Translations under genes and position numbers: made by a program | Shown: positions 35,653-44,362 of the stretch, one piece after another | How the letters are laid out: each line of letters begins with the position of its first letter | Position numbering within the stretch: the first letter of the stretch is position 1 | Notes under the pieces: model-generated | Databases searched by the model: none | What the model saw: only the letters and a program-made list of their open reading frames with translations | Told to the model about the DNA's origin: nothing | Assembly: GCA_947089905.1 (NCBI GenBank) | Contig: CAMUMG010000009.1 | Coordinates: forward strand, 62,001 to 126,000 | From: an uncultured Lachnospiraceae bacterium | GTDB lineage: Bacteria; Bacillota; Clostridia; Lachnospirales; Lachnospiraceae | Direction: 5' to 3' | DNA: 64,000 nucleotides

Positions 35653-36312
35653 TTATAGTAATGTAAATTTATTCTTTTTAAAAGTTAAAAGTCCCTCATC
35701 TCTCATCTTACAAAGCTCATTCGACATAGCACTGCGGTCAACAGACAGAAAATCTGCAAGTTGCTGGCGATTAAATGGAATGAAAAAAGTTTCGCAATTC
35801 TGCCTGTTCGCTTCCTCTGAAAGATAAGAAATCAACTTTTCTCTTGTAGTACGTTTTGATATATGGTTAAGTTTTTGTACTAACTTTCTATTCTTCTCAG
35901 AGATAGCAAAAAATAGATTTTGTATCACTATAGAATGAAATTTGCAAGATGAGGAACAAATCGTTAAGATTTTCATTACATCTAAAAGAATAACTTTACT
36001 ATCTTCAATAGCTACTACATCATTCACTAGAGCTATGCCATCTGATGCTGCATATGCTTCACCAAACATCTCTCCTATCCTAACCACACTGACAATACTG
36101 CGGTTTCCCCAATAATCATCTCTTTGAATATGAAGACTTCCCTTTAACAAAATAGAAATATAACTTAAATGTTCCCCCTGCCTAAAGACATAATCTCCTT
36201 TTTTATAGCTGTAACATTTTGCTTGTAGACAGTCAAGCATCGCTAAAATTTCCTTCTCACTAACTCCTGCGAAAAGGTGTGTCTGTTTTAATATTGGTAT
36301 ATATTTCTCCAT
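35653..36312 (-). CDS. Crp/Fnr family transcriptional regulator
   Basis: 219 aa. The cyclic-nucleotide-binding beta-roll spans about residues 15-115 (KKGDYVFRQGEHLSYISILLKGSLHI, IGEMFGEAYAASDG). The Crp-type winged helix lies at about 165-219 (FNRQQLADFLSVDRSAMSNELCKM and GLLTFKKNKFTL). There is no N-terminal Fe-S cysteine motif, so it is not an Fnr-type oxygen sensor; the regulatory ligand is unknown. It is divergent from the ferredoxin gene, which it may control; such pairs occur next to redox or nitrosative-stress genes in Clostridia. Confidence 0.9.
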   Translation of the reverse strand: MEKYIPILKQTHLFAGVSEKEILAMLDCLQAKCYSYKKGDYVFRQGEHLSYISILLKGSLHIQRDDYWGNRSIVSVVRIGEMFGEAYAASDGIALVNDVVAIEDSKVILLDVMKILTICSSSCKFHSIVIQNLFFAISEKNRKLVQKLNHISKRTTREKLISYLSEEANRQNCETFFIPFNRQQLADFLSVDRSAMSNELCKMRDEGLLTFKKNKFTLL

Positions 36313-36393
36313 AATATCCTACCTTCTGTTGTAAAAACAACCGATTTATTTCTTTCATTATATTATAATTTCAATAGAAATTCAACAATTAAC

Positions 36394-36487
36394 AGCAAGA
36401 GGAATTGCTAGGAACAATTGTAACGGCAGGGTGGAGCGAAAGTGGTATCCCCTACTGCCATGAAGCAATCCACATCATTGTCTTGCT
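36394..36487 (+). ncRNA. Structured leader RNA candidate upstream of ferredoxin gene
   Basis: Nested pairing: AGCAAGA (36394-36400) with TCTTGCT (36481-36487), GGAATTGCT (36401-36409) with AGCAATCC (36464-36471, one bulge), and GGCAG (36425-36429) with CTGCC (36455-36459), with a short GGA/TCC inside. The arrangement looks like a folded leader or riboswitch-like element rather than a terminator, since no T-run follows. I cannot assign it to a known class. It could also be an operator region for the divergent Crp/Fnr regulator. Confidence 0.45.
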
Positions 36488-36543
36488 CTTAACTGCCGCG
36501 AGTGGATTGAAACAATATGACATAGCATTTAGGGAGGATAATT

Positions 36544-37239
36544 ATGATTAGAAAAATTATTAAAATCGATGAAGAAAAATGTACAGGATGTGGGATATGT
36601 GCTACAGCCTGCCATGAAGGTGCAATCGGTATAATAGATGGCAAAGCAAAACTTTTGCGTGAAGATTATTGTGATGGCTTAGGGGACTGTCTGCCAACCT
36701 GTCCTACAAAGGCAATTACTTTTGAGGAACGGGAAGCACTTGCCTATGATCAAAATGCTGTAGAAGAAGCAAAACTTCAAAAAGATTCTTTACCTTGTGG
36801 ATGTCCCGGTACAAATTCTAAAACGATTCAACATACCGATTCTGTCTGTGAATCTGATCTTTCTTCTAAAGCAGTAAGCAGATTAAATCAATGGCCCGTA
36901 CAGATTAAATTAATACCAGTAAATGCACCTTATTTTGATGGTGCAAATCTACTTGTGGCAGCTGATTGCACAGCATATGCCTATGGAAACTTCCACAATG
37001 ATTTCATTAAAAATAAAATTACTTTAATTGGCTGTCCAAAACTTGATATGATAGATTATACAGAAAAACTAACACAGATTATTGCAGGAAATAATATTAA
37101 AAGTGTCACAGTAGTTCGTATGGAAGTTCCTTGCTGTGGCGGTATTGAAAATGCAGTAAAACAGGCTCTTATGTCAAGTGGAAAATTTATTCCATGGAAT
37201 GTTATCACAATATCAACAAATGGAACAATTATAGAATAA
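36544..37239 (+). CDS. 4Fe-4S ferredoxin-type protein
   Basis: 231 aa. A strong GGGAGG ribosome binding site precedes the ATG. Two cluster motifs stand at the N-terminus: CTGCGICATAC (CxxCxxCxxxC) and CDGLGDCLPTCP (C-x5-C-x3-CP). The C-terminal domain has LIGCPKLDMIDYTEKLTQII and VPCCGGIENA, cysteines that could hold another metal centre. This family in Clostridia is often found near a Crp/Fnr regulator and hydroxylamine reductase (Hcp), suggesting a role in nitrosative or redox stress electron transfer. No hcp is present here. A terminator follows. Confidence 0.82.
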   Translation: MIRKIIKIDEEKCTGCGICATACHEGAIGIIDGKAKLLREDYCDGLGDCLPTCPTKAITFEEREALAYDQNAVEEAKLQKDSLPCGCPGTNSKTIQHTDSVCESDLSSKAVSRLNQWPVQIKLIPVNAPYFDGANLLVAADCTAYAYGNFHNDFIKNKITLIGCPKLDMIDYTEKLTQIIAGNNIKSVTVVRMEVPCCGGIENAVKQALMSSGKFIPWNVITISTNGTIIE

Positions 37240-37276
37240 ATTTTATATATGCTAAACATGATCTCATAGGTAATCT

Positions 37277-37308
37277 AAAAGGCATATGCTAGATAGCATG
37301 TGCCTTTT
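37277..37308. terminator. Intrinsic terminator between ferredoxin and uxuB-like genes
   Basis: AAAAGGCATATGCT (37277-37290) and AGCATGTGCCTTTT (37295-37308) form a 14-bp stem with one wobble and a 4-nt loop. It serves the ferredoxin gene and perhaps the convergent oxidoreductase. Confidence 0.85.
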
Positions 37309-37352
37309 AAAAGTTTCTATTGTGTTTTTATAAATAAATAATTTAGCTTATT

Positions 37353-38909
37353 TTAAGATAGATACTTTTGTAATGTTTTACGAACTGCTCCTATATCTTC
37401 TATCAATTCCTCAAAATATTTGATCACCTTTTCAGCTAATCCACATTCATATAAATCTACTCCAAAAATAGAGACATTTGATAATATAGAATGAAGGCTT
37501 TCAGGATTGATAGCTGAACCTATCTTTATATCTTTTAACTTTTCCTTCATAACAGGATAAAGGGGATCAGGACTGACCTCAAATTCTTCACCCAAATCAT
37601 TAATTGCTATCAGATACCTAATCCATCCTGCCAATACAAGGGGAATGAGTTTTAATTCCGATGTATTGTGATTATTTGATGCCATATATGCTTTGATGGT
37701 TTCACCATAACGGATGGATAACTTTTGAGAGGTATCTGTGGCAATACGTTGGGGTGTATCTAATAAAAAAGGATTAGGAAAACGCTCTGTCAGAACCTCA
37801 TTTAAAAACTTTGTGGGGTTAATTACTTTTGGATCAGTTACAAAAGTAATTCCTTCCTCATGACTCATACGATAGATAAAGGTATTTAGTTCTCTATCCT
37901 TCATTTCCTCTGCAATAGAAGTATATCCTAATAGACATCCATAAATAGCCAAACAGGTATGCAGTGGGTTTAAACAAGTACATACTTTCATTTTTTCTAC
38001 TTTATCTACTGTATCACGATCTGTAAAAATAACTCCAACATCCTCAAGAGGTGGTCTTCCATTTGGAAATTTATCTTCGAGCACTAAATATTGACATTTT
38101 TCTGCATTAACAAAGGGAGCAATATAAGTATGTTTTGCTGTAATGAATGGATGGATTTCTTCTAATCCATCAGCAATTAATTGTTCCTCTACTTTTGGAT
38201 GTGGATGAGGTGTAATTTTATCAATCATGCTCCATGGAAAGGAGATATTCTTTTCCAGATAATTATAGTCCTCTTGAGAGATTTTTTTCCTACTAAGCCA
38301 AGATTGAGCAATCTGCATTACTGCCTTTTGCAGCTTCTCTCCATTATGAGAACAGTTATCCATACTCACTAATGCCAGTGGTCTTTTACAGCTATGTCCT
38401 CTTTCAAGACACATGGCAGTAATCTGTGCCATTAAACTTTTACATTCTTTCGGTCCTTTATCCATATCATCTACAACGAAAGAATATCCCTTTTCTGTAA
38501 TAGTAAAAGACACTATTTGCAGAGAAGCTTTTTTGAAAATCTCTACAATGTTCTCTTTGTTTTCTGACATAGTAAGACTATGTGATATAGAACCTACTAC
38601 CTCTTTTTTTAATGTCCCGTCCATATTCAAAGTAACTGCAACAGTCAAATTATCATAAGGGCGTAAGGCTTTAGTAATGATCTCATTATCATAGCTTTCA
38701 CAGCATATAATACCTGTATTCATCTTTCCCTGTTCAATCAAACGCTGACACAAAACTGCTGGAAAAGCACGAAAGATATTTCCAGCTCCAAAATGTATCC
38801 ACTGTGGAGCTTGGATAGTATTCTTAGCTATTTTTTCTGGATCATAGGAAGGAAGATGATATTCTTTCCATTCTTTCTTATTTTGAATAGATTGTAATGA
38901 CAATCTCAT
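37353..38909 (-). CDS. uxuB: Mannitol dehydrogenase-family oxidoreductase, probable fructuronate reductase
   Basis: 518 aa. WIHFGAGNIFRAFPAVL (about residues 37-53) is the NAD-binding glycine-rich motif of the polyol-specific long-chain dehydrogenases. ALVSMDNCSHNGEKL and FPWSMIDKITPHP are conserved catalytic/active-site stretches, with a conserved Lys near the substrate. The reaction expected from context is D-fructuronate + NADH to D-mannonate, the step before UxuA. It overlaps uxuA by 4 bp (ATGA) at the end of the glucuronoxylan operon. It is slightly longer than E. coli UxuB (about 490 aa). Mannitol or tagaturonate activity is possible but does not fit the operon. Confidence 0.85.
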   Translation of the reverse strand: MRLSLQSIQNKKEWKEYHLPSYDPEKIAKNTIQAPQWIHFGAGNIFRAFPAVLCQRLIEQGKMNTGIICCESYDNEIITKALRPYDNLTVAVTLNMDGTLKKEVVGSISHSLTMSENKENIVEIFKKASLQIVSFTITEKGYSFVVDDMDKGPKECKSLMAQITAMCLERGHSCKRPLALVSMDNCSHNGEKLQKAVMQIAQSWLSRKKISQEDYNYLEKNISFPWSMIDKITPHPHPKVEEQLIADGLEEIHPFITAKHTYIAPFVNAEKCQYLVLEDKFPNGRPPLEDVGVIFTDRDTVDKVEKMKVCTCLNPLHTCLAIYGCLLGYTSIAEEMKDRELNTFIYRMSHEEGITFVTDPKVINPTKFLNEVLTERFPNPFLLDTPQRIATDTSQKLSIRYGETIKAYMASNNHNTSELKLIPLVLAGWIRYLIAINDLGEEFEVSPDPLYPVMKEKLKDIKIGSAINPESLHSILSNVSIFGVDLYECGLAEKVIKYFEELIEDIGAVRKTLQKYLS

Positions 38910-39979
38910 GATACACCCCTCCCTATCTTATCTAACATATCCCAACAACCCCATAAATACATAATTCCTAACGCTCTGTCATAAAGCCCGTATCCCGGAC
39001 GGCACTTTTCGCCCCAGATATGACGCCCATGATCAGGGCGAATATAACCTTTATAACCACAGTCATGATAAGCCTTAATAATCTCTAAAATGCCTATATC
39101 TCCATCACAATCTCTATGAGATACCTCCGTAAAGTCTCCATTTGCAAAATGCTTTACATTACGGATATGGGCAAAAGCTATACGATCACAGTAAGTACGA
39201 ATCATATCTGCCACATTATTTTTTTTGTTTGCGCCCAAAGAACCAGAACATAAACAAAGACAATTATATTCGTCATCAACCATAGACAGGAAATATCCTA
39301 TAGACTCTTTGTCTACTAAAAGCCGAGGAAGTCCAAAAATATCCCACGGCGGATCATCTGGATGAATTGCCATCTTAATTCCAGTTTCATGACAAATAGG
39401 CATTATAGCCTCCAGAAAATATTTTAGATTCTTCCATAACTTTTCCTTTGTTATTGTTTTGTATTTTTCAAATAATTTATCTAACTGTGTCATACGTTCC
39501 ACTTCCCACCCAGGAAAAGTTAAACCATGAAGATTTTTCATAATATAATCTGTCATTTCTTTATAATTATCCTGAATTTTCGCTCTTTCATAGAACATAG
39601 CAGTAGAACCATCTTCCATAGGGTGAAATAAGTCTGTACGAGTCCAGTCAAAAATTGGCATAAAATTATAAGTTACTACTTTAACACCAAACTTTGATAG
39701 ATTTTTTAAAGTTGTTTTATAATTTTCTATGTACTGATCTCTAGTAGGCAGACCTATTTTGATATCATCATGGACATTGACACTTTCTACTACATCCATA
39801 TTAAATCCGACACTTTCAATCTGACAGCGGACTTTTTCAATTTCTTCTACTTTCCAAACTTCTCCTGCCTGTTTTTGATGCAAAGCCCATACCAATCCAC
39901 TCACTCCGGGAATCTGTTTAATTTGCTCTGGTGTAATGGTATCATTATCCTTGCCATACCAGCGGAATGTCATCTGCAT
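38906..39979 (-). CDS. uxuA: Mannonate dehydratase
   Basis: 357 aa from the ATG at 39979 behind GGAAAGGGG; an upstream in-frame start at 39997 is unlikely. MQMTFRWYGKDNDTITPEQI and IPGVSGLVWALH are the family N-terminus. FMPIFDWTRTDL, KMAIHPDDPPW, CSGSLGANKKNN, AHIRNVKH and RPDHGRHIWGE supply the Mn/Fe ligands and active site. It dehydrates D-mannonate to 2-keto-3-deoxygluconate. Together with the next gene it completes hexuronate catabolism downstream of the GH115 enzyme. KDG kinase, aldolase and uronate isomerase genes are not in the window. Confidence 0.95.
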   Translation of the reverse strand: MQMTFRWYGKDNDTITPEQIKQIPGVSGLVWALHQKQAGEVWKVEEIEKVRCQIESVGFNMDVVESVNVHDDIKIGLPTRDQYIENYKTTLKNLSKFGVKVVTYNFMPIFDWTRTDLFHPMEDGSTAMFYERAKIQDNYKEMTDYIMKNLHGLTFPGWEVERMTQLDKLFEKYKTITKEKLWKNLKYFLEAIMPICHETGIKMAIHPDDPPWDIFGLPRLLVDKESIGYFLSMVDDEYNCLCLCSGSLGANKKNNVADMIRTYCDRIAFAHIRNVKHFANGDFTEVSHRDCDGDIGILEIIKAYHDCGYKGYIRPDHGRHIWGEKCRPGYGLYDRALGIMYLWGCWDMLDKIGRGVS

Positions 39980-40019
39980 TATCTGTCCCCTTTCCAATCA
40001 CATATATACTACTACTTTA

Positions 40020-40709
40020 TTATAAATATTTTCTCATAGCATCTTCAATCTCAGGTAAATACCATCTTTCATATCCCTGTGCATTTAAGTGCGTTCCATT
40101 TCCATCGGTTAGGCAGTAGGTAGTGTCATAAGAATACTTTTTTCTCATTTCATCAATACAAGTATTAATTTGACCATATCTATAAATATCTACATGTGAA
40201 ATACTCCACTTTTGGCATACCTCCCTTGCTGCTCTATGTAGAATTTCTTGTACATATTCGTTTCTGGAAGGCATTCGATGAACAGCAATATAAAAAATAC
40301 GGCTATTCACATATTTTTTTCTCAGTAGAAAACAAATCTGTTCCAAAGCACCATAAAAAGTTTTATTATCAAATCCTCCATTATAACCCTCGCTAATACT
40401 TCCCAAAAGATGTTCTGCTACAAATGGCAAGGCATCATTTGTCAATCCATCAAAACAGATAAAATCTGGTTCTATATCCGACGCTTCTATGATCTGTGTA
40501 GCGATATCCGGCACTTTTGAAGTACCTTCTATAAAGTCACGAATTTTTGGGATAACACTTGCACCGTTTCTTGCATACTTTTGATATTTCATTCCATTTT
40601 TTTCTGCCAATCTATCTAACATACCAATATTAATACAATGTCCCTCTACCAAGGAATCGCCAAATCCATATAATACTTTCTTTTTTTTCTGTATATTCTT
40701 ATCTTCCAT
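40020..40709 (-). CDS. SGNH/GDSL hydrolase
   Basis: 229 aa. VLYGFGDSLVEGHCINIG (about residues 12-29) holds the nucleophile in the GDS block. YARNGASVIP supplies the oxyanion Gly (block II), CFDGLTNDAL carries the Asn block, and GNGTHLNAQGYERW has the catalytic Asp/His region. It overlaps the GH115 gene by 11 bp and leads into uxuA, so it belongs to the same operon. A deacetylase or an esterase freeing the methyl-glucuronate side chain is the likely role; no signal peptide is present, so it is intracellular. Confidence 0.83.
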   Translation of the reverse strand: MEDKNIQKKKKVLYGFGDSLVEGHCINIGMLDRLAEKNGMKYQKYARNGASVIPKIRDFIEGTSKVPDIATQIIEASDIEPDFICFDGLTNDALPFVAEHLLGSISEGYNGGFDNKTFYGALEQICFLLRKKYVNSRIFYIAVHRMPSRNEYVQEILHRAAREVCQKWSISHVDIYRYGQINTCIDEMRKKYSYDTTYCLTDGNGTHLNAQGYERWYLPEIEDAMRKYL

Positions 40710-43700
40710 TTGTTCTCCATTCTCTGTCCATTGGAGGCAACTCGCTTCCCTTTGTCAAATACACTCTATCAAAACGCAGACCTGATACAGGAGAATAAAG
40801 TTGTAATATATGCTCTCCTTCTATCATATCTGTCTGACCTAAAACCACCCATCTATAAACCTGTTCCGCTTCATATCCCCAAAGACATCCCTTTTTATAT
40901 AATCTCTCTTTTTCCCAACAGATGCTGTCTATACCCATCCCAAAATAAGATTCCTCTATTGTATCAAATTTTGCAAAAAGCCAAATGGTATAGTGTCCAC
41001 CACTGCATCGAAAACGATAATTCAAAGCAGAAGTTTCCTTTTGTAACCCCTGTTTTATATACATAGCCAGACCGCTTCTTCCATAGGATTCTGAACTACA
41101 ATGCTGCCATTGTCTGCTTAAATCAGCTTTTCCCCAACAGTCAGATGTATATGCAAATCTACTTTGAGCAAGAACAGACGCAGCATCAATAGAAATTGTA
41201 CCTTCTCTTTCTTCAAATATATTTTCTCCCTCTTTTAAGTACCACGAAACATCTATTTCCTTTCCATACTCCGTTTCATATTGTATAAAATTATCTGTTT
41301 CATTTTCCGATTTCGTATACAATACTGGTCTGGGCTTAAGTGTAATTTCCCCATAAAATTCTTCTATCCATGCTGTTGTATCCCATTCTTTTGGAAGCGT
41401 TTGATCTCCCTCTATACCTATATAATTATTTGCTTTTCTCTCCTTTGTATAAATTACAAAACGGCTGAATGCAAAATATGGATCAATCGGGAAAAAACGA
41501 ATACTATGCTCTCCTTTTTGTAGTTCCTGCAAATCTAAATAAAGTCTATCCACATTATCTAAAACATTCTTTTTCCAGTCTTTGCGCCATTCATCTGTGG
41601 AAAAAGACTCTACAACTTGTATCTGCCCTTCATCTATACAAACACCCACACGAATATGTCCAGTAGAATTTAAAGATGGAAAACGATGAATTTCCAACAG
41701 GCAATTTCTTTTATCTGTCAAATAAAAACAGTAGCATAAACCATGGGAACTATTATATTTCTCTTGTTCTAATAATTTATTCGATTTTGAAGTACATACC
41801 TCAACCAGATTGCCTTTTCCTCTTCCTAATCTTTTAATCAGATGAAATCCTGTTTTCTCTAAACTTACCGAATCTGCTTCTATTACCAGCTTACCGTCCT
41901 CTTCTATATTTATGCAGCTTGTATGAAAAGCCTGTACCTCTACAGGAATTGTAATACTGCTGCCATCCTTTTGATTATGGATTATTAAACTTCCCTTTCT
42001 ATTTTGTGATACATCTTTTATTTCCACTAAAATTCTTTTTTCTGTTTGTACTGTACCACTTCTTTCTGATAATGTTATCCACTCTAAATCTTCTATCCAA
42101 AAATCGAATTGTCCTTCTCCACCATTTCCAATCTCAATCCATTTTTTAGATGGCTTTACAAAAGTCAACTTCTCTTCATCATTCCATATATTTACTATCA
42201 TTCTCTGCTTCCCAATAAAAAGAGAAGGTGTGCAGATAGGCAGCATTGCGGTTCGAGGAGGCGGAAATCCCTCTGGATCAAGAATTCCATTCCACTTTCC
42301 TTTTGCCATAACCTGATTGTAATATAAAAGAAGTTTTCTTCTGACATCATCAAACTCTTTTGCTTTTTTAGTATAATGGGAAGCAGCCTGCATCTCTCCT
42401 CTTTCAAACATCAATGTACTTCTATCACCATAATAAAATTGAAGATTTGTAAAATAAGCAGCATGAATACGTAGCAGAACAATCTGAAAAAAAGCATCGC
42501 GTTCTTTAGGATCTAATTTATTATAAATAGAATTTCCTTTTTCAAAAAGTTTTTCATATTCATGGATACGTACTACTGCTTCATCACCATACGCTGTTTG
42601 TGAGAAAACATTACTATTCATATTTTCCAATTTTCGAACGTTAGTAAGCTGAGAAAAATCATTTAATAAAGCTGCTGTTTCTTTTCCGATATCACTGCTA
42701 AACGTGCGATTAATCCAGTCCTCTACATAAACATCCACATTCTCTGTTATAGCATTTTCCTTTCCTATTTCCCAAGCCAATCTCAGAAAAAAAGCAATTT
42801 CCTGTTCTAAAGGTTTCATAGCTCCAATATTAATAACCCAAAGTTTACGAATTCCTTCCTCATAAGCTTTACGCAGTTCATTTTTTGTATGAGCCAGTGG
42901 AATAGAACATAAAAATACATAGGACATACTAGGAGGTGCCCAATAGGAATTATGATAATAAATTCCATTTCCACCTTTTCTACTCTTCTCTTTATCAGAC
43001 GGATAACGCCGAATATAACCATAGTTGTCATTTGTCCAAACCAATGTTACCTCTTCTGGAACTTCCAGCCCACTATCATACAATTCCAGTACCTCTTTAT
43101 AAGGAATAAAAGTTGTCATAGTATCCCTTTTTAAAGTCTGTCTTAAAATCTTTTGCTGATCCCGAATGATTTTAGACAATAGCTCTACCTTCGCCTGTTT
43201 TTTCTCTTCATCAGTAAGACTCCCAGCATTTCCATTATTTTTTTCCAATTCTCTAGTCTCAAAGCCAGAATCATGAATTCCCCTCATTCCCAGTGTGTAA
43301 CATACTTCAAAATTTTTATTTTGCTCTACACTTTCTCGCCAATACTCTTGTAAAATTTCTCTGTTTTTCCCTTGGATAGAATAGTCATATTTCGCATCTA
43401 TATAGCCCTTTTTCTCTATCCAAGGCTTCCACTCTCTATTATTAGATCTCATTAACATATCACAATGAGAAGTTCCCACGACAATCCCCATACGCTCTGC
43501 TAATGCACCATTTTCAGGTATAACATTAAAGGAGTTGACGTGCATAGCTGGCCATATATAATTCCCTTTCAATCGCAGTAAAAGTTCAAAAATCTTTTCA
43601 TAGGTCTTTATACCAATCGTATTTTCCCCCATGTAGTTTTTTACCCAGACTTCCAACTCCTCTTCATCATTTATAAAAATTCCTCTGTATTCTACAGAAG

Positions 43701-44142
43701 GATAATCCACTTTTTCATAATCTTTCTTTAAACGAAACTCCTGTCTTTCCTTCACCGGCACATCTGCCCAAAAGTAAAAGGGAGATACCCCTAACATTTC
43801 ACTTAACTCATAAATGCCATATATAGTCCCTCTTCTATCGCTTCCTGCAATGATTAAATTCCCATTACTGACATAATGCAGATAGGTTTCTTTTTGCAAA
43901 ACTCCATTCCTATCCTGCATCTTAGAAATATCCACAAGTCTATCAATTTCCTCTGAAAATCCAAGTGTACCAATAAAAATTTGTGGCTCGTTTTTACTTT
44001 CGCTGCAAACAACACCTAATGTTTTATATAAATCTTTCTTTAAATTTTCAGCCGCTATTTTAACTGCTTCTGTTTCTTGTCCACTTATTCGAATGGAATA
44101 ACCTTCTCCTCGTTTTAATAAAAAATCCACTTTTACACTCAC
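40699..44142 (-). CDS. GH115 alpha-glucuronidase
   Basis: 1147 aa, a normal length for GH115. IIAGSDRRGTIYGIYELSEM, SPFYFWADVPV, SVEYRGIFINDEE, LLLRLKGNYIWPAMHVNSFN and MGIVVGTSHCDMLMRSNN are the conserved blocks of the catalytic TIM-barrel and its preceding domain. It hydrolyses alpha-1,2-linked 4-O-methylglucuronic acid from xylan or xylo-oligosaccharides. The C-terminal 400 residues are the beta-sandwich accessory domains. No signal peptide is visible, so substrates are imported oligosaccharides. It is the first gene of the leftward operon with the SGNH esterase, uxuA and the oxidoreductase. Confidence 0.92.
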   Translation of the reverse strand: MSVKVDFLLKRGEGYSIRISGQETEAVKIAAENLKKDLYKTLGVVCSESKNEPQIFIGTLGFSEEIDRLVDISKMQDRNGVLQKETYLHYVSNGNLIIAGSDRRGTIYGIYELSEMLGVSPFYFWADVPVKERQEFRLKKDYEKVDYPSVEYRGIFINDEEELEVWVKNYMGENTIGIKTYEKIFELLLRLKGNYIWPAMHVNSFNVIPENGALAERMGIVVGTSHCDMLMRSNNREWKPWIEKKGYIDAKYDYSIQGKNREILQEYWRESVEQNKNFEVCYTLGMRGIHDSGFETRELEKNNGNAGSLTDEEKKQAKVELLSKIIRDQQKILRQTLKRDTMTTFIPYKEVLELYDSGLEVPEEVTLVWTNDNYGYIRRYPSDKEKSRKGGNGIYYHNSYWAPPSMSYVFLCSIPLAHTKNELRKAYEEGIRKLWVINIGAMKPLEQEIAFFLRLAWEIGKENAITENVDVYVEDWINRTFSSDIGKETAALLNDFSQLTNVRKLENMNSNVFSQTAYGDEAVVRIHEYEKLFEKGNSIYNKLDPKERDAFFQIVLLRIHAAYFTNLQFYYGDRSTLMFERGEMQAASHYTKKAKEFDDVRRKLLLYYNQVMAKGKWNGILDPEGFPPPRTAMLPICTPSLFIGKQRMIVNIWNDEEKLTFVKPSKKWIEIGNGGEGQFDFWIEDLEWITLSERSGTVQTEKRILVEIKDVSQNRKGSLIIHNQKDGSSITIPVEVQAFHTSCINIEEDGKLVIEADSVSLEKTGFHLIKRLGRGKGNLVEVCTSKSNKLLEQEKYNSSHGLCYCFYLTDKRNCLLEIHRFPSLNSTGHIRVGVCIDEGQIQVVESFSTDEWRKDWKKNVLDNVDRLYLDLQELQKGEHSIRFFPIDPYFAFSRFVIYTKERKANNYIGIEGDQTLPKEWDTTAWIEEFYGEITLKPRPVLYTKSENETDNFIQYETEYGKEIDVSWYLKEGENIFEEREGTISIDAASVLAQSRFAYTSDCWGKADLSRQWQHCSSESYGRSGLAMYIKQGLQKETSALNYRFRCSGGHYTIWLFAKFDTIEESYFGMGIDSICWEKERLYKKGCLWGYEAEQVYRWVVLGQTDMIEGEHILQLYSPVSGLRFDRVYLTKGSELPPMDREWRTNGR

Positions 44143-44250
44143 TCCTATTCTGTTTTAAAATTTTTTGATTTGATTATACTACACAAGAATCACTCTTTTC
44201 TCTGTCTTTATTGACAAAAACATTGTATATATTGACTATTATGGTATAAT

Positions 44251-44277
44251 GTTGAAACAATGCTTCTTTGTTTCAAC
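44251..44277. promoter_or_regulatory. Palindromic operator 1 (GH115/AraC intergenic)
   Basis: GTTGAAACA (44251-44259) and TGTTTCAAC (44269-44277), a perfect 9-bp inverted repeat with a 9-nt spacer, directly after a TATAAT at 44245-44250. It lies between the divergent GH115 operon and araC-type genes and may be the site of the AraC regulator or another repressor. Confidence 0.55.
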
Positions 44278-44287
44278 TTTTGATTTC

Positions 44288-44307
44288 ATGTGCACAAAAG
44301 TGCACAT
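44288..44307. promoter_or_regulatory. Palindromic operator 2 overlapping the araC promoter
   Basis: ATGTGCAC-AAAA-GTGCACAT, a perfect 8+8 bp palindrome. It covers the position of the -35 box for the extended -10 TATAAT at 44316-44321, so a protein bound here would block or activate the regulator's promoter. Confidence 0.6.
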
Positions 44308-44315
44308 AGTTGTGG

Positions 44316-44321
44316 TATAAT
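44316..44321 (+). promoter_or_regulatory. Extended -10 box of the araC-type gene
   Basis: TGTGGTATAAT, a consensus -10 with the TG extension, 41 nt before the ATG at 44363. No good -35 is seen; the palindrome at 44288-44307 occupies that place. Confidence 0.5.
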
Positions 44322-44362
44322 ATAAAAAGTTACTATAACACTTTATGTAAAAGAGGTTTATT

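Noticed and set aside
36495..36515. Functional CRISPR array
   Set aside because: Only one repeat-like end is present, with no second repeat at spacer distance and no cas gene; kept only as a possible relic.
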